DNA of 64,000 bases from Capitulum mitella (GCA_030062745.1 CP099842.1:8625838-8689837), one strand, 5' to 3'. Numbered from the stretch's first letter, positions 1 to 13,448 are shown. Notes: a model not told the origin generated them from the letters alone. Numbers and translations: made by a program.

Positions 1-967
1 GAGCCGGGCCGAGGCACTGCGCAGTTTCGACGCGGGCTCCGCCGCCGGCCGGCACGCTACGCAGAGCGGCCGGGCTGCTCGCTCTCTAAACAGGTTCCAG
101 TCGCTCTTTCCTTCCACGCCCGTACGCCGGCATTGTCCCTGTGCACGGGAGCCGGGCCCTCGCGCTCTCACATGTCCGCAGTCCACGGTGTCTCCGGGCG
201 ATACACTCACGGTTCCGCTGTTCGCGGGCTCGTGACGGACGTGTTCGACTCTCAGTCTTTACGAGACTCGGCTCCGGTCCGGGAGCACTACTCGCCCCGG
301 TCGCCCTCTGGCGGTCCGCGTCACGCAGTTTGCAGCGGCCTCCGCCGGGAAGTTCATCGGAATAACATAAACAAGGCATGACGCAAGAGTCACCGGCAGA
401 CAAGGTCCTGCCTGGTCTCCTTGGCGTCATATCGGCCTGCTCCGCTGTCGTCACTACCGCGTTAGCCGTCGCCGCGCTGTTACCCGTGACCCTGGCCTAG
501 GCCCACTGCATCAGGGACCGCCGCCGGAGCGCGCCACGCCACCTTACCCCGCGACCCGCGACCCGTCACCCGAGATCCGCGACCCGTGACCCGTGACCCT
601 GACTCGTGACTGACGTAACTGTCCAGTCCGCTGGTAACGTCCGCGCCGCTCGAATTGGAAACGTCAGCACATGAAGCGGTATGGAGAGTGAGATAACTGA
701 CTGATCCTGGCTTTGGATGACGAGCATTGCCGGTAATGGAATGGCCGCAGCCGGCATGCCGACTGATTGGGCGTGCAGGCAGGCCCCGCGGCCGCCAAAT
801 ACGGCGAGCTCAGCCGTGCTGCACACCGCCTGGACATTGCCTGTTCACGGGCCGGCGCCGACGGCCCGTCTGACGAGCATATCAACGCCCGGCTATGGCC
901 AGCTTACCGCCGGCGTACAAGGCCAGGCCGGTACCGGTTCGGGCATTACCGCGCTCCGGGGCCTCAC
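1..967. other. Intron or flank of the ETS-like gene; CpG-rich, no exon recognised
   Basis: This stretch follows the donor at 967-962 on the minus strand, so it should be intron of the ETS-like gene. It is GC- and CpG-rich. Neither a pointed-domain continuation nor an ETS domain could be read on the minus strand. Open frames here are explained by base composition. Confidence 0.5.
549..612. repeat. Short tandem repeat of a GACCCGTG-like unit
   Basis: About seven imperfect copies of an 8-9 base unit (gcgacccg / gtgacccg) run head to tail. Confidence 0.7.
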
Positions 968-1670
968 CTGGGGCGATGCCCAGCAGCCGGCACACGTTCT
1001 TCTTCTCCTGCCGGAGCTGCTCCAGCGCCAGGTCGAACACCGAATCGAGCTGCTCCAGCATCCAGCCGCTGCCCGACTGCGCGCCGGCGTTCAGCAGCTC
1101 GAGCCCGAAGCCGGCGACGCCGGCAGCCGGCTGCTGCGCCGGCTCGCGCAGGCACTGGCGCAGCAGCTGGTGGTCCTGCTGCGACGGCGCGGCCGCGTAG
1201 CCCGGCGGCGGGCTGGCGCGCTGGTAGCCGGCAGTGTAGGCCGGCGGGCTGGCCGGCTGGAAACCGACCGCGCCGGGCGCCGGCGGGCTGGCCGGCTGGT
1301 ACCCGGGCGAGCCGCCCTGCGACGAGTAGCCGCCGTCGCTGAGCGGAGAGTGGGGCGTGCGGCCGACCTCGTCTGCCATGTCGGCCAGGCTGAGGCAGCT
1401 GTCGGCCGTCAGCTCCTGCTTGATGAGCAGCGGCGGCGAGAGGGCGCCGCCCGCCGGGGAGCAGGCCCCCGGGTAGCGGCACTCCCAGTCGGGCTCCGGG
1501 GCCCAGTCGCGCGGCGGCGAGCCGAACAGGTGCGGCGGCGAGCGCTCGTACGTCGGCAGGCTGGTCGGCGACGGCACCTGGCAGTCGCTCAGGATCGAGA
1601 AATCGAGCTCGGCCAGGCTGCTGGCCATCTCCTGTCCGCCGGCGGCGTAGCTGGGCACCATCTGCGACAT
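968..1670 (-). CDS. ETS-family transcription factor, SPDEF/Ets98B-like, single exon (partial)
   Basis: This exon encodes 234 residues plus one base of the next codon. It follows a clear acceptor (gtttccacag, ending at 1671) and ends at a strong donor (CAG then GTGAGG at 967-962). It opens directly with ATG, so translation could start here, or this could be an internal exon. The protein is Pro/Ser-rich, has a sumoylation-like IKQE, and carries three tandem copies of a GYQPASPP-like octad near residues 125-155. The last 30 residues (EQLDSVF...VCRLLGI) resemble the lead-in to the pointed domain of human SPDEF (EQVQSMV...ACKLLNI), including the Cys-x-Leu-Leu-x-Ile pattern. SPDEF-type proteins are ETS transcription factors; the rest of the pointed domain and the ETS domain would lie in exons beyond the left edge. 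The assignment rests on this short match from memory, so another transcription factor remains possible. Confidence 0.6.
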
Positions 1671-3089
1671 CTGTGGAAACTGATGACATCTAAGGTCTCT
1701 GCGGCAGTCACGCAACGGAGACCTGAGCAAGGACTTGAGCTCCTTCTGGGCCCCATTCGATGTGCATGCGATACTGACAACCGCTGTTCACGTTTGCATG
1801 AATCAGTGGGCATTTTTGTGACGGAGGTCTGGTCTAGGATGTCCGAAGAGTGTCTGTCTCAGGTCAAACTTTGATAGTGACTGTTGCGAATATTTAATGG
1901 CATGCGGCAAAAAAGCTATTCAGCGAACATGTGACATTTACGCTCCAAGTTGAAAGCAAAATGCATTTTATAACCTATACAACCATGCGTGACGACGAAA
2001 GCACAGTAGCGATCCCGATGAGTAAAAAATAATCACACATCGAGAGCGGTGACTCCCTAACGTTACTGCTGTTGCCATCAACGTTTGAAATTCAAATAAC
2101 TCAACGTATCAACGTATACGTTATGGCAGTATCGCAATCACCGTCACTGTACACGCCCTGAGACGTTTAAACATCTGAGATCTGACGACACTCGCAACAC
2201 TGGGCATGCCCATAAATATTTTTTCTTTTGTTTACGGGCTCCCACGTCAGCTGTTAAATATTTGGCGTGACACTCCGACCATTGGCGCGGAGGCGAGGCA
2301 AAGGTAAACTGCGGGAGCAACGTGGACACACCGACGTAAGCGATGGCGGTGAATGCTAGCAGGAACGGGGGTTTTCAGCGGTTGTGGCACACAACTCAGC
2401 ATAAATCTAAGAGAAAACGTTTATTCATGAGTGGCCGAGTCACAAAGTAATATACTGCAACTATACACCAGCAAAAGACAAAAGTGGATCAAGTCAAAGC
2501 ACGCACCTAATGAATGTCAGTCAAAGCACGCAACTAGCACGCAGCTGAAATGTTTGCAGGGCCTGGATTCCCACGACTGCGAAATTGATGTCGCTGACGT
2601 ACCTTACACAGAGCAAAATCACGACCATAAAGGCCAATGAAATGAGGCACAATCCTCTCAGCAGAGTACGGATTGCAGGCGGTATGTCGGCCGATTGCAT
2701 TGGATGACATTGCGACACTTAAGTACTACCAAGGAGCAGATTAACCATTACAAAACGGATTATCCACCGCGACCACGCAGTTCACAAATGCCTTCCTCGA
2801 CGGAAAGCTGAATGCTGAGAACCTGGCAGCTTTGCGCACGCGAACTTTCAAACCGGTGTATCTTTCGCGGTTCATTTGTGTTTTGCTCTCGCGCGTGATA
2901 GGCGTGCACTTCAGAACCCATTGGCTCAAAGCGCGGGACAACGTACGACACCACAGCATCTTTCATCACTGTACACAGGAGACAATGTGACAATGCCCGA
3001 CATCTCCGCCCAGCAGAATGCACGTCACGCAGCAAATAAGCCCAGGCGTCCGTTATAGCCGCGCGCTCTCATACGCAGGTCAAGGTGTG
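1671..3089. other. Upstream intron or 5' flank of the ETS-like gene; nothing recognised
   Basis: The sequence is AT-richer than the exon and shows no coding pattern or repeat that I recognise. If the exon at 968-1670 is not the first, this is intron. Confidence 0.4.
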
Positions 3090-3560
3090 AAACCGGGCCA
3101 TTGGCCACGCCACCTACCATTCTGGTACTGACGACTGCTCGGCTGGGGCTCTACGAAAGGCGACTGAGTGGAGCTCAACGGCCGTGTGTCTTCCTATCGG
3201 ACGCTGCTGCAGAACTGCCTCTCCGCCGCCGGCGCCTCCGGCCGGCAGCAGGGGCGGCGCGGCTGTGCGCATGCGCGCCGTCGGCGACCGACCGTGACGC
3301 AGTAGTGCTTTGATCCGCGGCCGGGGCCCCGGGGAAGGGCGGCGGCAAGTGCGCTCCCGGCGGCTTCCCGGCCGGCCGGTTAATAGGATTTCCGGCGCGC
3401 CGGCACTGCATCTTTGACAGGTGTCGACCGGAAGCGGCTCCCATGGCAGCCGGGCGGCCCGACCGCGGCACGCGCCGTCTGAGAACTTCAGCACGACCGC
3501 AGGAGTCGGAAAAAGTCAGGCCCCTTGCCGACGGAAGTTGCCTGGCTTCTGTGAAAAGGT
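3090..3560. promoter_or_regulatory. CpG-rich patch, possible promoter or first exon of the ETS-like gene
   Basis: This island of high GC and dense CpG stands out from the AT-rich DNA on both sides. It lies 1.4-1.9 kb upstream of the ETS-like exon on its strand. A promoter or non-coding first exon is an inference from composition and position only; no TATA box or initiator stands out. Confidence 0.3.
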
Positions 3561-3764
3561 CTGTGGCGATGCACCAACAGACTGGCCCGGCTAGCAGCAG
3601 ATACTAAAATCTGGCGCCTTCAGGATGTTCATGAAGCCCGATGTTTTGGGACTACGTGTTGCAACCGGAGATAAGCATTCGTAGATATGTGAAGAAATGC
3701 ATTAGGCTCGGTCCATCCTGCGTTCAAGTCTAGGACTTTAAACAAGTACCAAAAATAGTTTTCG

Positions 3765-4670
3765 TGATCAACACAAACAGTTGACGTGAGTATGTAGGTT
3801 TCTGTATAGGAAAAATACAAAAGTATTTTGGGGCGTGAGGTCGTGACACCAGGCTAGGCCAAGGCCAAAACTAATAAAATTATTTTCAGCTCCGGAGTTC
3901 AAATGTATTTACTCGAGAACAAAAAACGTAAGTTATATGACTCAACATAATGTTTCTTAACGTCTGCGAAGTCCGAAGCCAGTATCAGGCCAACTCAGGT
4001 CTGGAGAGCAGAAAATATGGCCTTCGGTATACAGATCGAGTGATACCAAAATTGTCTAGTATGTAATTCGGTGACATGAAGGAAATGAATTTAACCCTCA
4101 TCACCATGGAATGTAACCGAAGGTCGCCGAAGATAGTCTTGATGTGTTCTAAAGATAAATGTTAAGTTTTGTCCTTGGATCACGTAACTAGGATAGCCGT
4201 GCTAAGTAGGAGGAAATTAGGTTTCGTATGTGAGTAAACGCAAACACTTGACATGGGTATATAAGTATATATCTGGGAATAAACATAGAAATAATTTGGG
4301 CGGCATGAGGTCAGGTCTTCAGGTTAACTCAGTTTCAAAACTAAAAAACTTAGCAATTTCAGCCCTGAAGTTAAGACTGTAAATTATACAACTCAACACA
4401 ATCTCTCCTAAACGTTTACAAAGTTTGAAGTCGGCATCAGGTCAGGTCAGGTGCATAGTTCGTGCGACATTAGAGTTGACTTGTGCGTGATTTGGTGATT
4501 TGGTGACATGAAAGGAATGAATCTAACCCCTGTCACCATGAAACGCAACCGAGGGTCATTGAAATTAGTCTTCAAAGTCCAATGTGAAGTGTTTACCACG
4601 GATCAGGTTACCACTATAACTCAGCCTGTGAAAAGTAGTAGGAAATTAGGCATCGTATGTGAGATACAGT
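3765..4670. repeat. Two diverged tandem copies of a ~440 bp unit
   Basis: The two halves match in order. Each has a GACxTGxGTATxTA segment, a 'tgaggtc' segment, 'acaactcaacacaat'-type text, a 'ggtgacatgaa(a)ggaatgaat' block and a closing 'aggaaattagg...cgtatgtgag' (near 4208 and 4636). The unit carries several AGGTCA-type half-sites, like the TTAA elements elsewhere, and is probably a diverged relative or satellite derived from one. No TTAA ends were identified. Confidence 0.7.
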
Positions 4671-5525
4671 ATGTACTTAGTGAGCATTTTTCCCCTTTGA
4701 GACATTGTCATCCTGTCTTGTACCTTGTGTCACAGTGAGGCATGGACAATGATCTGAAGGCCGTATAAGGTCATTCAAGGCGCAGTAGGGTAACGGTTTT
4801 TGGTTTCCATGATGTATCATGCATCACAGCCGTACAAAGCTGTTTCAGCGCAATGTACCAGCGAACAGGAAGATGGTCAACTTCAAGACCAATTTACGCC
4901 ATGACCTTGACGCTGACCTTGGTATTACGGCACACAGTTTCGTTCTTCTGTATGCATTCTTTCGTTTGGTGGCATCTTTAGTCGCCTTACTGTGATCAGT
5001 TCGTCTCTGTTGGAAATTCAAGACCTCTTCTCTGTTGGAAATTCAAGACTTCTACGCAGCACAGGTGAGACCCCGACTTTCTATGACCTCTTTTGGGTCA
5101 CCTGGAAACTTAATAGTACGGGATAGATACATACATTCCAGACGTTTTTGAAGCAGAAGAATGGGGTTACATACTGATGAGAATCGTGTCTCTAAGTGAT
5201 TTCCTTTATTCGTGAGTGGGGGGGGGATGGATGTCAAAATGTCCCAACACTTAGCTTGGCAGAAAAAAGTCAGCACTTTACGCGTTAAAAGACGTACGAA
5301 GTCTATTATAACACAACACATTTATTTTCAGAAACCATTAATATAACAAGACATGTACTCGTGGTTGGATTGGTGCAAAATAACAAAATTTTTAAATTAA
5401 AGACGTCTCTAGATTTGCTGCATATAACCCAATATGATTCACATGAAAAACTCAAGACATTAAATCGAATGGATGAACTGGCCGCCACCCACGTCGCACC
5501 ATGGCCGCAATATGATTAACTCAGC
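4671..5525. other. Non-coding; one 26 bp direct duplication
   Basis: No gene recognised. A unit reading ctctgttggaaattcaagac is directly repeated near 5004-5050. Confidence 0.5.
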
Positions 5526-5530
5526 ATATC

Positions 5531-5532
<2 letters not shown>

Positions 5533-5578
<46 letters not shown>

Positions 5579-5609
5579 TATATATATATTAAATAAGTTA
5601 GCAACTTAT

Positions 5610-5645
<36 letters not shown>
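5533..5645. repeat. (TA)n microsatellite interrupted by a small palindrome
   Basis: Two TA-dinucleotide tracts flank a short non-TA island whose core, AATAAGTT-agc-AACTTATT, is an inverted repeat. The whole tract can fold back on itself. Confidence 0.9.
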
Positions 5646-5647
<2 letters not shown>

Positions 5648-5689
5648 TTTCGTAAGTTGTATTAAACACCGAGCAAAGTGGGTAATCGC

Positions 5690-8600
5690 CTTTAAAGCCA
5701 TTCTGGCCTAGACGTTGATAGGTGTAGCTTCTCGGTCGCCGTAAAGGATGAGAGTTGGGCGGCGGGCGGTCTTGCGGGAAGGCAGCTGACGCTAGCGGAA
5801 CCGCGGCCCATGCTTCCCGTCAGTCTGCGGCAACCGGGCGAGTCCCGCCTGGCGTGCTGGACGGCGCCGGCCGTGGATCGTTCGGCGGATCGCCTGGCTG
5901 TCTGAACAGCCATCTGGTTCCCGCTCTGCACTGAACGCCGATCACGCTGATGCCGGGAGGTTATGTCATCTCTCGAGCCGTATTTTGTTGGCGATGGACG
6001 TTTACCAAGAACCGAAATCGTGCAATACAACGCGTTCCACAATGTGGGGAAAGCTGTCGTTGACAAGAAGCTTTAGCAAGTGGCTAGTAAGGTCACAACT
6101 GAAGCGATGAAGTGGAAATGACGAAGTTGAAGTAACCATGACTGTAGAAGCTTGTGGAGCACGTTATTGATACAAAAGGAAAACGAATAAAACCATGCCG
6201 TTTGGCACGTGCACCACGCTCGGGGGAGCGGGAACTCCTCCACAGTTGGGGGAGGGGCGGGTAAAGAGGAAGTCTGGACCAGTAATTTCCAGTTAACGCC
6301 CATAGGGTCGATGTCAAAAATCTGCCCCCCCCCTCTCCCCCGCTTCCCGCGCCCTTGACCACGCTCGCCTTTAACCAGTTTCATGGATGTATCTTAGGCG
6401 CACCATACCGTAAACTACGAAGAGACTCGTAAATATGCCCATCCCGAGCATTAGCTTGGGAATTCCAACGTCCACGCGGCCTTCGTTTTTACGCCCTACG
6501 CCCACCCCGCTCATGAACATACAGTAAAAGAACGGAATATCCAATAGATTTCTTGGCCCTGTTTATGATGTGTTAAATCTGTTGCACAGATTGCCAAGAT
6601 GTGGAGTACTCAACGGTACGTATGATGGTGTGTTTGCAATTTGGCCTTCAGTACTATAAAAGGGAACAGCTAGGGTTTTGAGAAAACTCGAACATTTTCA
6701 TCTCTCTTTGGAAATGGTGGACTGTACCATGCTTCCACATAGGTATGCTTTGTGAATGGTTGCCCATTTGCATATTCGGTGACTCCAACAAAGGAAAAGT
6801 GCAATGTAAATCCGTCACGTTTTAAGACGGGAAAATAACGCATCATTCCCATGCACCCATCCTTCGGAAATCTGCAGGTAAGTACATTTTCCCAGGAAAG
6901 GGCATAAAACATGGGCAAATTATGCACTCGTGTGAACGTTTTTCCACGGGTGCAGTGCGGTACGGTACGGTACGACTGCGCGTTTGTTGAGTATGGCCAT
7001 CATAACTTTCTTTAAATTCTGATGCAAACAATGGAATTGTTTTTGTCGCAAAAGAAAGCAAGGTCAGACGGGCGAGTTTGCACTGCGCGCATGACGCCAT
7101 ATGCGGCACAGTGAAAAACTTTGGTGCGTCTAACGTCACTGATCCAGCTCATGACATTGTGTTCCAGGAGAGGAAAATGAGTCCATCGGGGGAAAATGGG
7201 TCGCAATGACGCAGTGCTTAACACGCGATCGTCACAAAATGCCACACGAAGAGCTCAAGTGCCCGGAAATTTTTCTGCTCTGAGTCGGCGAACGATAAGC
7301 ACCTCAAGGACATTACGAAAACCAACTGGCAATATTTTATGGGGCTAGGAAATATGCCTCTCAATCAGTAATTATTGGCAATAATTTTAAATCACTTTGT
7401 TCTCTCTCATATTGCTCTTTGTAACCTGCATTCACCCTCGGTTTCCCAAATCTGGGCTCAATATTTATTTTTCCATTTCATTTGAAGCCAAGGCGGCTTG
7501 AAAACGTAGCCTCATGGTAATTCCATGAGACACGAACTTTGCCAGCCAGTAGCTTACACCACATCACATACATGTGCTCTCATATGTCCTGAGACCACAA
7601 GTATTCCATGCCATCAGTAGTGTTTTATCCTCCCCCGTTGCCTTCAAAAATGTAAGAGATGCATACGGTGACGGCCATTTTTAGTCTCCGCTTTTGGACG
7701 ATGCTGAAATACGAACATTTACTAGACCTAACGCCCGCGCATTAATCTCGAACATTCTCTGAGCACCCCTATTTTATTCTTAAATCGATGCATTGAATAG
7801 CGTTGTTCGTTTTTCCTAAAAGAAACACGTTCAGCGGTGTCCGAATCGTGACACATCGTGCTCGATGACCGCCTGTGTCGGCACAAACTGTTTGCGATCG
7901 ATATGAATCACCCGTCACAGCACCTTCCACAAGTCACGTTCGCCTCCAGCAACACGGCCCGGTCGGGTTGTCTGGACTTGCATAGCAGGAAAACTATTCC
8001 AAGGACACGAGCCGCCAACGCCAAATGAACAATAGACTCCGTGGCCGAATAGCTGACAGCCTGCGCTTGCACCGCGCCGAGTCGTTGGGTACATTCCTGC
8101 GGTCCCTGCTCGCAGGGAGCGAGTCGAACGCTGCTGGCTGCGCGCTGCACGGTGCACGCGCGTGACGGCGCAGGCACCTCGGTCCTCGCTCTCACAGCCT
8201 GTGCCAGGAGCTGCCTGGGCTGGTTTTGGCGTGACTGTCACCGTGGGCCTGCGCTGTCAGGGTCGTACACGAGGAATCGAGATCCCGCGCACGCTTCATA
8301 CTTCAGATTTCAGACGTCCTGGCGAAAGAAGTCATGAAAAAGGTCAGTGGTCGTCAGTAAACGGAATCATTGTCAAACAGACAATGCATGCAATCACTGT
8401 CATTTGAACAACTTAAAAAAAATACACGCACACACAAGACGCGACAAAAGACAAAGCAACAAATTGGTGGGCGGCGTATCACCCCTGATCTCTGCTTAGG
8501 TGTCGTCTCAGGTGGCGCCCAAACAGGGAGATGGTGAGCCGCGGCAGTTCGAGTGGCAACGAGTTGAGCTGCCGCGCCGCACGACTGCAAAAACGGCTAC

Positions 8601-8700
8601 GATCCATCTCCGTGCGAGATCTTGGTACATATCAGTTGCCATCCTGCCTGGTGTGTCGGTCGCGATACTCCGTAACGCATGAAAGCTCAGTGGCTAGTGT
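5690..8700. other. Non-coding stretch, no gene recognised
   Basis: A CpG-rich patch sits at about 5740-5990, with C-rich and G-rich runs near 6220-6350. Frames here show no family signature and no consistent splice sites. Function unknown. Confidence 0.4.
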
Positions 8701-8839
8701 TTCAGAGCTCACCTCGCTAGCCAGTCCATCTTTGCGTGGACCCGATATATGATAAAATTTTTTCTTTTAAAAAAAAATTTTTTTTGAAAAATAATTGTTT
8801 TTCTGGACAGGTTTTTTGCCTCGGGCATTCCAGGCAGCG

Positions 8840-8980
8840 CAAAAGAAAGGAAAAGATTGTGATCGCGGAATTTCACAGTGAAATTAGGGGCATTGCGCAG
8901 ATTTTGCGCATCACCCAACAGCATCAGTTGAGTCTTGCTGGCATTTACTTTCAGCTTGTTTGTTTGATCTCGGCGCGGCT
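8840..8980 (-). mobile_element. LINE reverse-transcriptase fragment
   Basis: The minus strand reads KLKVNASKTQLMLLG followed by an FTVKF-like stretch. This is the segment just after the catalytic YADD box in Jockey/CR1-type LINE reverse transcriptases (NA.KTQ..L.G, then a short beta strand). Only about 50 residues are recognisable, and the sequence after them degenerates into A/T-rich DNA. No catalytic box is seen upstream, so this is a dead fragment. Confidence 0.7.
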
Positions 8981-8999
8981 CGGATTCAGATGCTCGTTC

Positions 9000-9990
9000 T
9001 GAGAACTCGAACCCATTGTATGACACATTGGAATCGGTACAGGCAACGGCGGCGACCGTCTTAGGCTGAGGACCAGATGACTCGGCTCAATCGGCATAAA
9101 GTCATCGGCACACTCACCCAATGGACACATGTGCAATTTCGGATGATCCGGTGTGGGAATTACGATTTTCCGCCGGTCGAGACTGCTGTCTACCGAAAAC
9201 GCAGACAGAACACACCGTCAGAGGGCATTGAGCCGGTCCATCTGTCCGGTGCGGATCATGTCGACCGACGAGAAAACGATTTGACTGATCAGACTTCCCA
9301 TCGGTAATTACTGCAAGATAGCGAGAACATGCGTCACGCAGGCAATTTTTGAATGTTGAAGTATTCGCATATTGCCTTATTTAACTGAAATACACACAGT
9401 GTGCACATTACATAGACCGATTCATCGTGTCTTAGATGGGCCCGAAAATCCCGGTATGAAGTCTTAAGGTCGTCAGCACTCAGCAATCGCTCTGAGGCTT
9501 TTTTAAAGGAAAGAGGAAGAGCCCACCTTTTTACTACAGACAGATCCTTTTTCTCCCCTGAGTCAGTCAGGAACTGGAACCACATGCTTCGCTGTGGGGG
9601 GGGGGGGGACTGGGCCCTGGAGGCCTTGCCACGTCCCTAAATGGTGTTCAGATGTATTACGTGGCCTGGCGTCCAGTGCTGTGGTGATCCAGGACCGCTT
9701 AACGTTCCACGGGGCATGGGGGAAAGTGACACGCGTCGACAATGAAATCCTCCTAATATGGAATGATACGAAATTTCTGGTAACCATGTGTGTTAAGTCA
9801 GTAGCATTATTAGATTCGCGACTTGCGGCGCTTTAGGAAAGCCTAGCATCATCGATTCATATGCGGTAAGTTCAATGGAGAGCCGAAATTTTTTCTTTAA
9901 GTTGTGTCAATACCTTATCCCAAATTGGTTTTTTACACCTACACATTATAAAAGAAGTGCTTCAAATCGTCTGCTTCGAAAGGTTTGAGA
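9000..9990. other. Non-coding stretch between two LINE fragments
   Basis: No family signature is visible on either strand. A run of about 12 G lies at 9596-9608. It may be eroded LINE sequence, but this cannot be shown by eye. Confidence 0.35.
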
Positions 9991-9999
9991 CACAAGGGG

Positions 10000-11290
10000 C
10001 TCCTATGACGCATCCGCTGCATAAATATTTCCTAGTTGGAATTTACCTGTCAATGATTCGGTAACGTAACGACCGCAGCCGAGTTGAGATGGTGCACTTT
10101 CATGGAACTTCGTATATTTTCTGCCGGCTGCGTGGGTCCATTCCATACGACGACCAATTGGCAACATCTGCTGGGACTCGGATATCCACAAGATCATTAT
10201 GGAAATGTTGACCTTTAAATGAGTTACCGGTATGCGGTTTTTGCCCGTTGTCCTTACCAAGATTTCTACTTTGTCTTCTGGATTTAGCTTATACCTGTGG
10301 TTCTGTCGAAGCAGTTCTTTCCACGCGGCTGGTATAGCACTCATTAGACTCTGAACTGTCAAAAATGCACTCTCACTGTAGGATATTTCTGTTTCATCTG
10401 GTTAACATCATTACATTTCCACTGTGTCTAAATTATCACTAGTTATTTTAATGTCTGCAAGGTACACAAGTTTTATAAATGCTGACTTGTTGTTTATTTT
10501 CATATCGTCATTGTTGCCAAAGACTGCGCAAAAAAGTATAATCTGGAGTACGGCTCATTTTCTGGAAACTGGTTATGGTTTATCCAAGGAATATCGGTGT
10601 TTTTAATCTCTGTAGCATTGCAATGCACTTGTTAATTCTTAGTAGACCAATTAAGCTGAATCCGCTAGACGGGATTGTAACAATTATCGCCATGTTGCAT
10701 TTGTGTTTGTAAAGATACATCTGATCCAAGTTAACCTGAGTGCGGTATAAAATTTATTCACGTCGATCGCTTTGAAGCCGCCATATTTTGCACTTTGGCA
10801 AAAAATCTTTCGTGCATCTTTGGATGACCTAATGCGTCATACAAGCTTTGTAATGAGACTGATTCTCCTTAATCCGCATTTGCGATCGTACTGCATAACG
10901 CTACACCAGCTGCGATTCGAGAAGAGTTTTAGCGACCACGATTCGACCCCTAATTGTTAGGTTCTGTTATGCCCAAATGTTTGTTAAGTTTGTAATCTTT
11001 TCAACTACGGGATTGAAATTATCGTTGTTGCAGCTTTCTGCAGCACTAAACGACATCTTAATATCTTAGCTTTTGAAATAGTTTTAATTCCGTTCACAGG
11101 ACTTTGCTTATTTCGAAGCGGGCCTAGCCATATGATGTTCTATGTCTGAAAATTTATCTCTGGTCCACAATTTCTCTGAACTCAGCTAGCAGCTCGACGA
11201 CTCTCTGAACAGATTCCTGGCCACCGAGAAACAACGTTATGTCGTCAGCATACTGACTTATTTGTAAACTTGGTACGGGTGACACAATAA
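10000..11290 (-). mobile_element. Degenerate LINE with YADD reverse-transcriptase box
   Basis: On the minus strand near 11240-11170 the frame reads QISQYADDITLFLGG, the catalytic box of a non-LTR reverse transcriptase, followed by a typical helix (ESVQRVVELLAEF). Further along, near 10360-10030, an open frame includes SLMSAIPAAWKELL. It sits where the thumb/C-terminal region of L1/Tx1-like elements would be. Several stops and frameshifts lie between these blocks, so the element is inactive. Family placement is tentative. Confidence 0.75.
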
Positions 11291-13258
11291 ATGAATCACG
11301 GCTGAAAAATATGAAAGCGATAATGACGAATTATGCACAAGCAGAACTGCTCATCGCGATAGAACAAAATAATCAGAAAAAAAACGTAGTAAGAAGTGGA
11401 AATGAATTTTCATTGCGCAGGGCATCAGCTCAATGGGATGAACTATGTGACGAAGCAGAAACTCAAAACAGAATGTGGTACTGGTGACAGTGCAGCCAGT
11501 CGGCGCTGCGCGGAGCGTGGTGGGTGCCTTGCGGTTTCTCATGGTGGACGTGCTTAGCCATGATGAAGCGTGGCAGTATGAAGAGGTGATGGGCTGGGAG
11601 GATGGAAGGGATAGGGTGGACCGAACGTCAAAAACTCCGCATTGAACGCACATGAGCGCGACTGTGGACTTACCTTGGTTGATGTTGTGGCTGAAAAATG
11701 GCAATGCTGCACAATGAGGTGTATTGCAGTGTTGCGCATGATTTTTTTTGTGCGCGCGGTAGGCTGTGTTCTTATCGCTTCTTTGCATTGCATTCCTATG
11801 AATATACGTTCATATGCGTAAAAAACGACATTTGTGATATGTACCACAACATTTGTTCAACTGAGGTATGTCATAGTCCTTATCACACCAGTATTTGTAT
11901 TTATCATGCACGTATATTCTCGGCAAACGAAGGATTGTCCGCATACGGAAGACGTAAACACATATAAGAAAAGAAATAAAACGTTGAACGCAACAGAATG
12001 TCTATCAAGACCGGTAAAGGAAAAATAGGGGAGTATGCGACAACGGATATTCAGCCGAGCACTGCTAGTTGCTGTGCTTTGTAAAATCAAACCGTGTTAT
12101 TTCGGCACTAGCCGCAAAGAAAACGATACAAGGCTGTATATCAAAGTTTTGAAACATAGGTCCGTTTTTGCTCAAAGACATTTTCCATCCTTTGAATCCT
12201 TGGTATCCTTTGGGGCACTTTTGAATCCCTTGGCGCCTTCGACTCATTTGAATCCGTATTGTGGAACAGTTGAACTGTTATCAACTTTGGATTTGAATAT
12301 TACCACGGGATAAAATCTGTTAATCTACTTTGAATTATTCGGTTCACAACAAAAATTGGATTTTGCTTGCATAAAATCCAATGGATCCGAAAATAGTATC
12401 CTACTGTTTTAAGACAGTTCCAAAATTCGAGGCGCAAAATCAGATCAGCTATGGGTAGTCTGCAAATTCACCCTTGTGAAGACGGCCATGATGCTCGAAC
12501 TCGAAGGGGGCTCTTGTTTTGTTATGCAAAATGGGCATAGTGTCCCCAGTGTTGTGGGAAACGTTACAACAAACATGTTATAGCATGCTTTATAATGTTG
12601 AAAAAATCAGTGGTCACTATTGCAGTGAAATGTCCCTTCACGGACCAGACACCCAAGCACGAAAGACGGCCTCGCCGACTCGCTAGCCCCGAGGTCCTTC
12701 CAGAGTTTTGCCCAAACCGTAAAAGTTTTCGTCCGAAGCCCATTATTTCCGGCACCATTCACCTGTGCTTAAATTAGTGCCGTCGCTGTGCAGAGAAACG
12801 GACGGTTTAGTGGGTAAAATACAATATAAAGTGCATTTAAGTGCATAAAATACATTGGGTACGTTAAGTACAAAAGACTTAACACGCATCGTGTTACAAA
12901 TGACGAAGACGCGTTGAATGAAAAACATAGGATGCGTACCCTCGCGAATCCAGGGGAATCATCAGGACCATGGCCCCCTTTCGCTGGAAAAGGGGCTAAC
13001 AGGTTTTTTGGCTCCGTTGTCGGAGGTCAATATGTGTTTCTTGTTTTTTTTCGGAGTAGTAAAAAATGAATCTTATAGTTTTAAGAGTGGCAAATTTAAG
13101 TGCCCCAGACCTGAGGAGAGTGCAATATTTGGAGTAAGTCAGGTTACATAAATGGAAATTTGCCCCTCACTCAACACATAGCCGGAGGGATGCCCTTGGA
13201 TGCGGGTTTACCTCTGTGATTCCTATGGCTATCATTATACTGTCCCAGTGGTAAGCTT
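11291..13258. other. Region 3' of the lectin gene; no gene recognised
   Basis: No coding signature is visible. Short reiterations of a TTTGAATCC-like motif occur near 12190-12260. I see no canonical AATAAA on the minus strand close to the lectin stop at 13259. Confidence 0.4.
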
Positions 13259-13448
13259 TTACAGTTGACAAAAGAACGCGGCCTGGGCTCGTAGTCCATT
13301 TGCGCACGGAAAGTCTCTCCAGTTGTTGCGTACGATTCCCACGCAAGAGTTGTTTCCCGCAATGTTGGGTTCCCCGCCAAACCAATTTGTGTAGGTGATG
13401 TCTTGGCCATCTTCTCCGACGTAGTCGAGAGGGTCAACACCTGGCCGC
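13259..13448 (-). CDS. Lectin last exon: second half of the C-type lectin domain
   Basis: The acceptor is gcgtcctttcacag ending at 13449, phase 2; the stop TAA is at 13261-13259. It encodes 62 residues with YTNWFGGEPN, a Cys, NNWRDFPC and FFCQL, the expected beta-strand and Ca2+-site layout. The exon begins less than 100 bases from a 1.2 kb TTAA element inserted in the preceding intron. Confidence 0.9.

Noticed and set aside
717-1874. 385-codon open frame on the plus strand
   Set aside because: It is antisense to the ETS-like exon, rich in Arg/Ala from GC-rich composition, and has no domain; the minus strand has clear splice sites and a family match.
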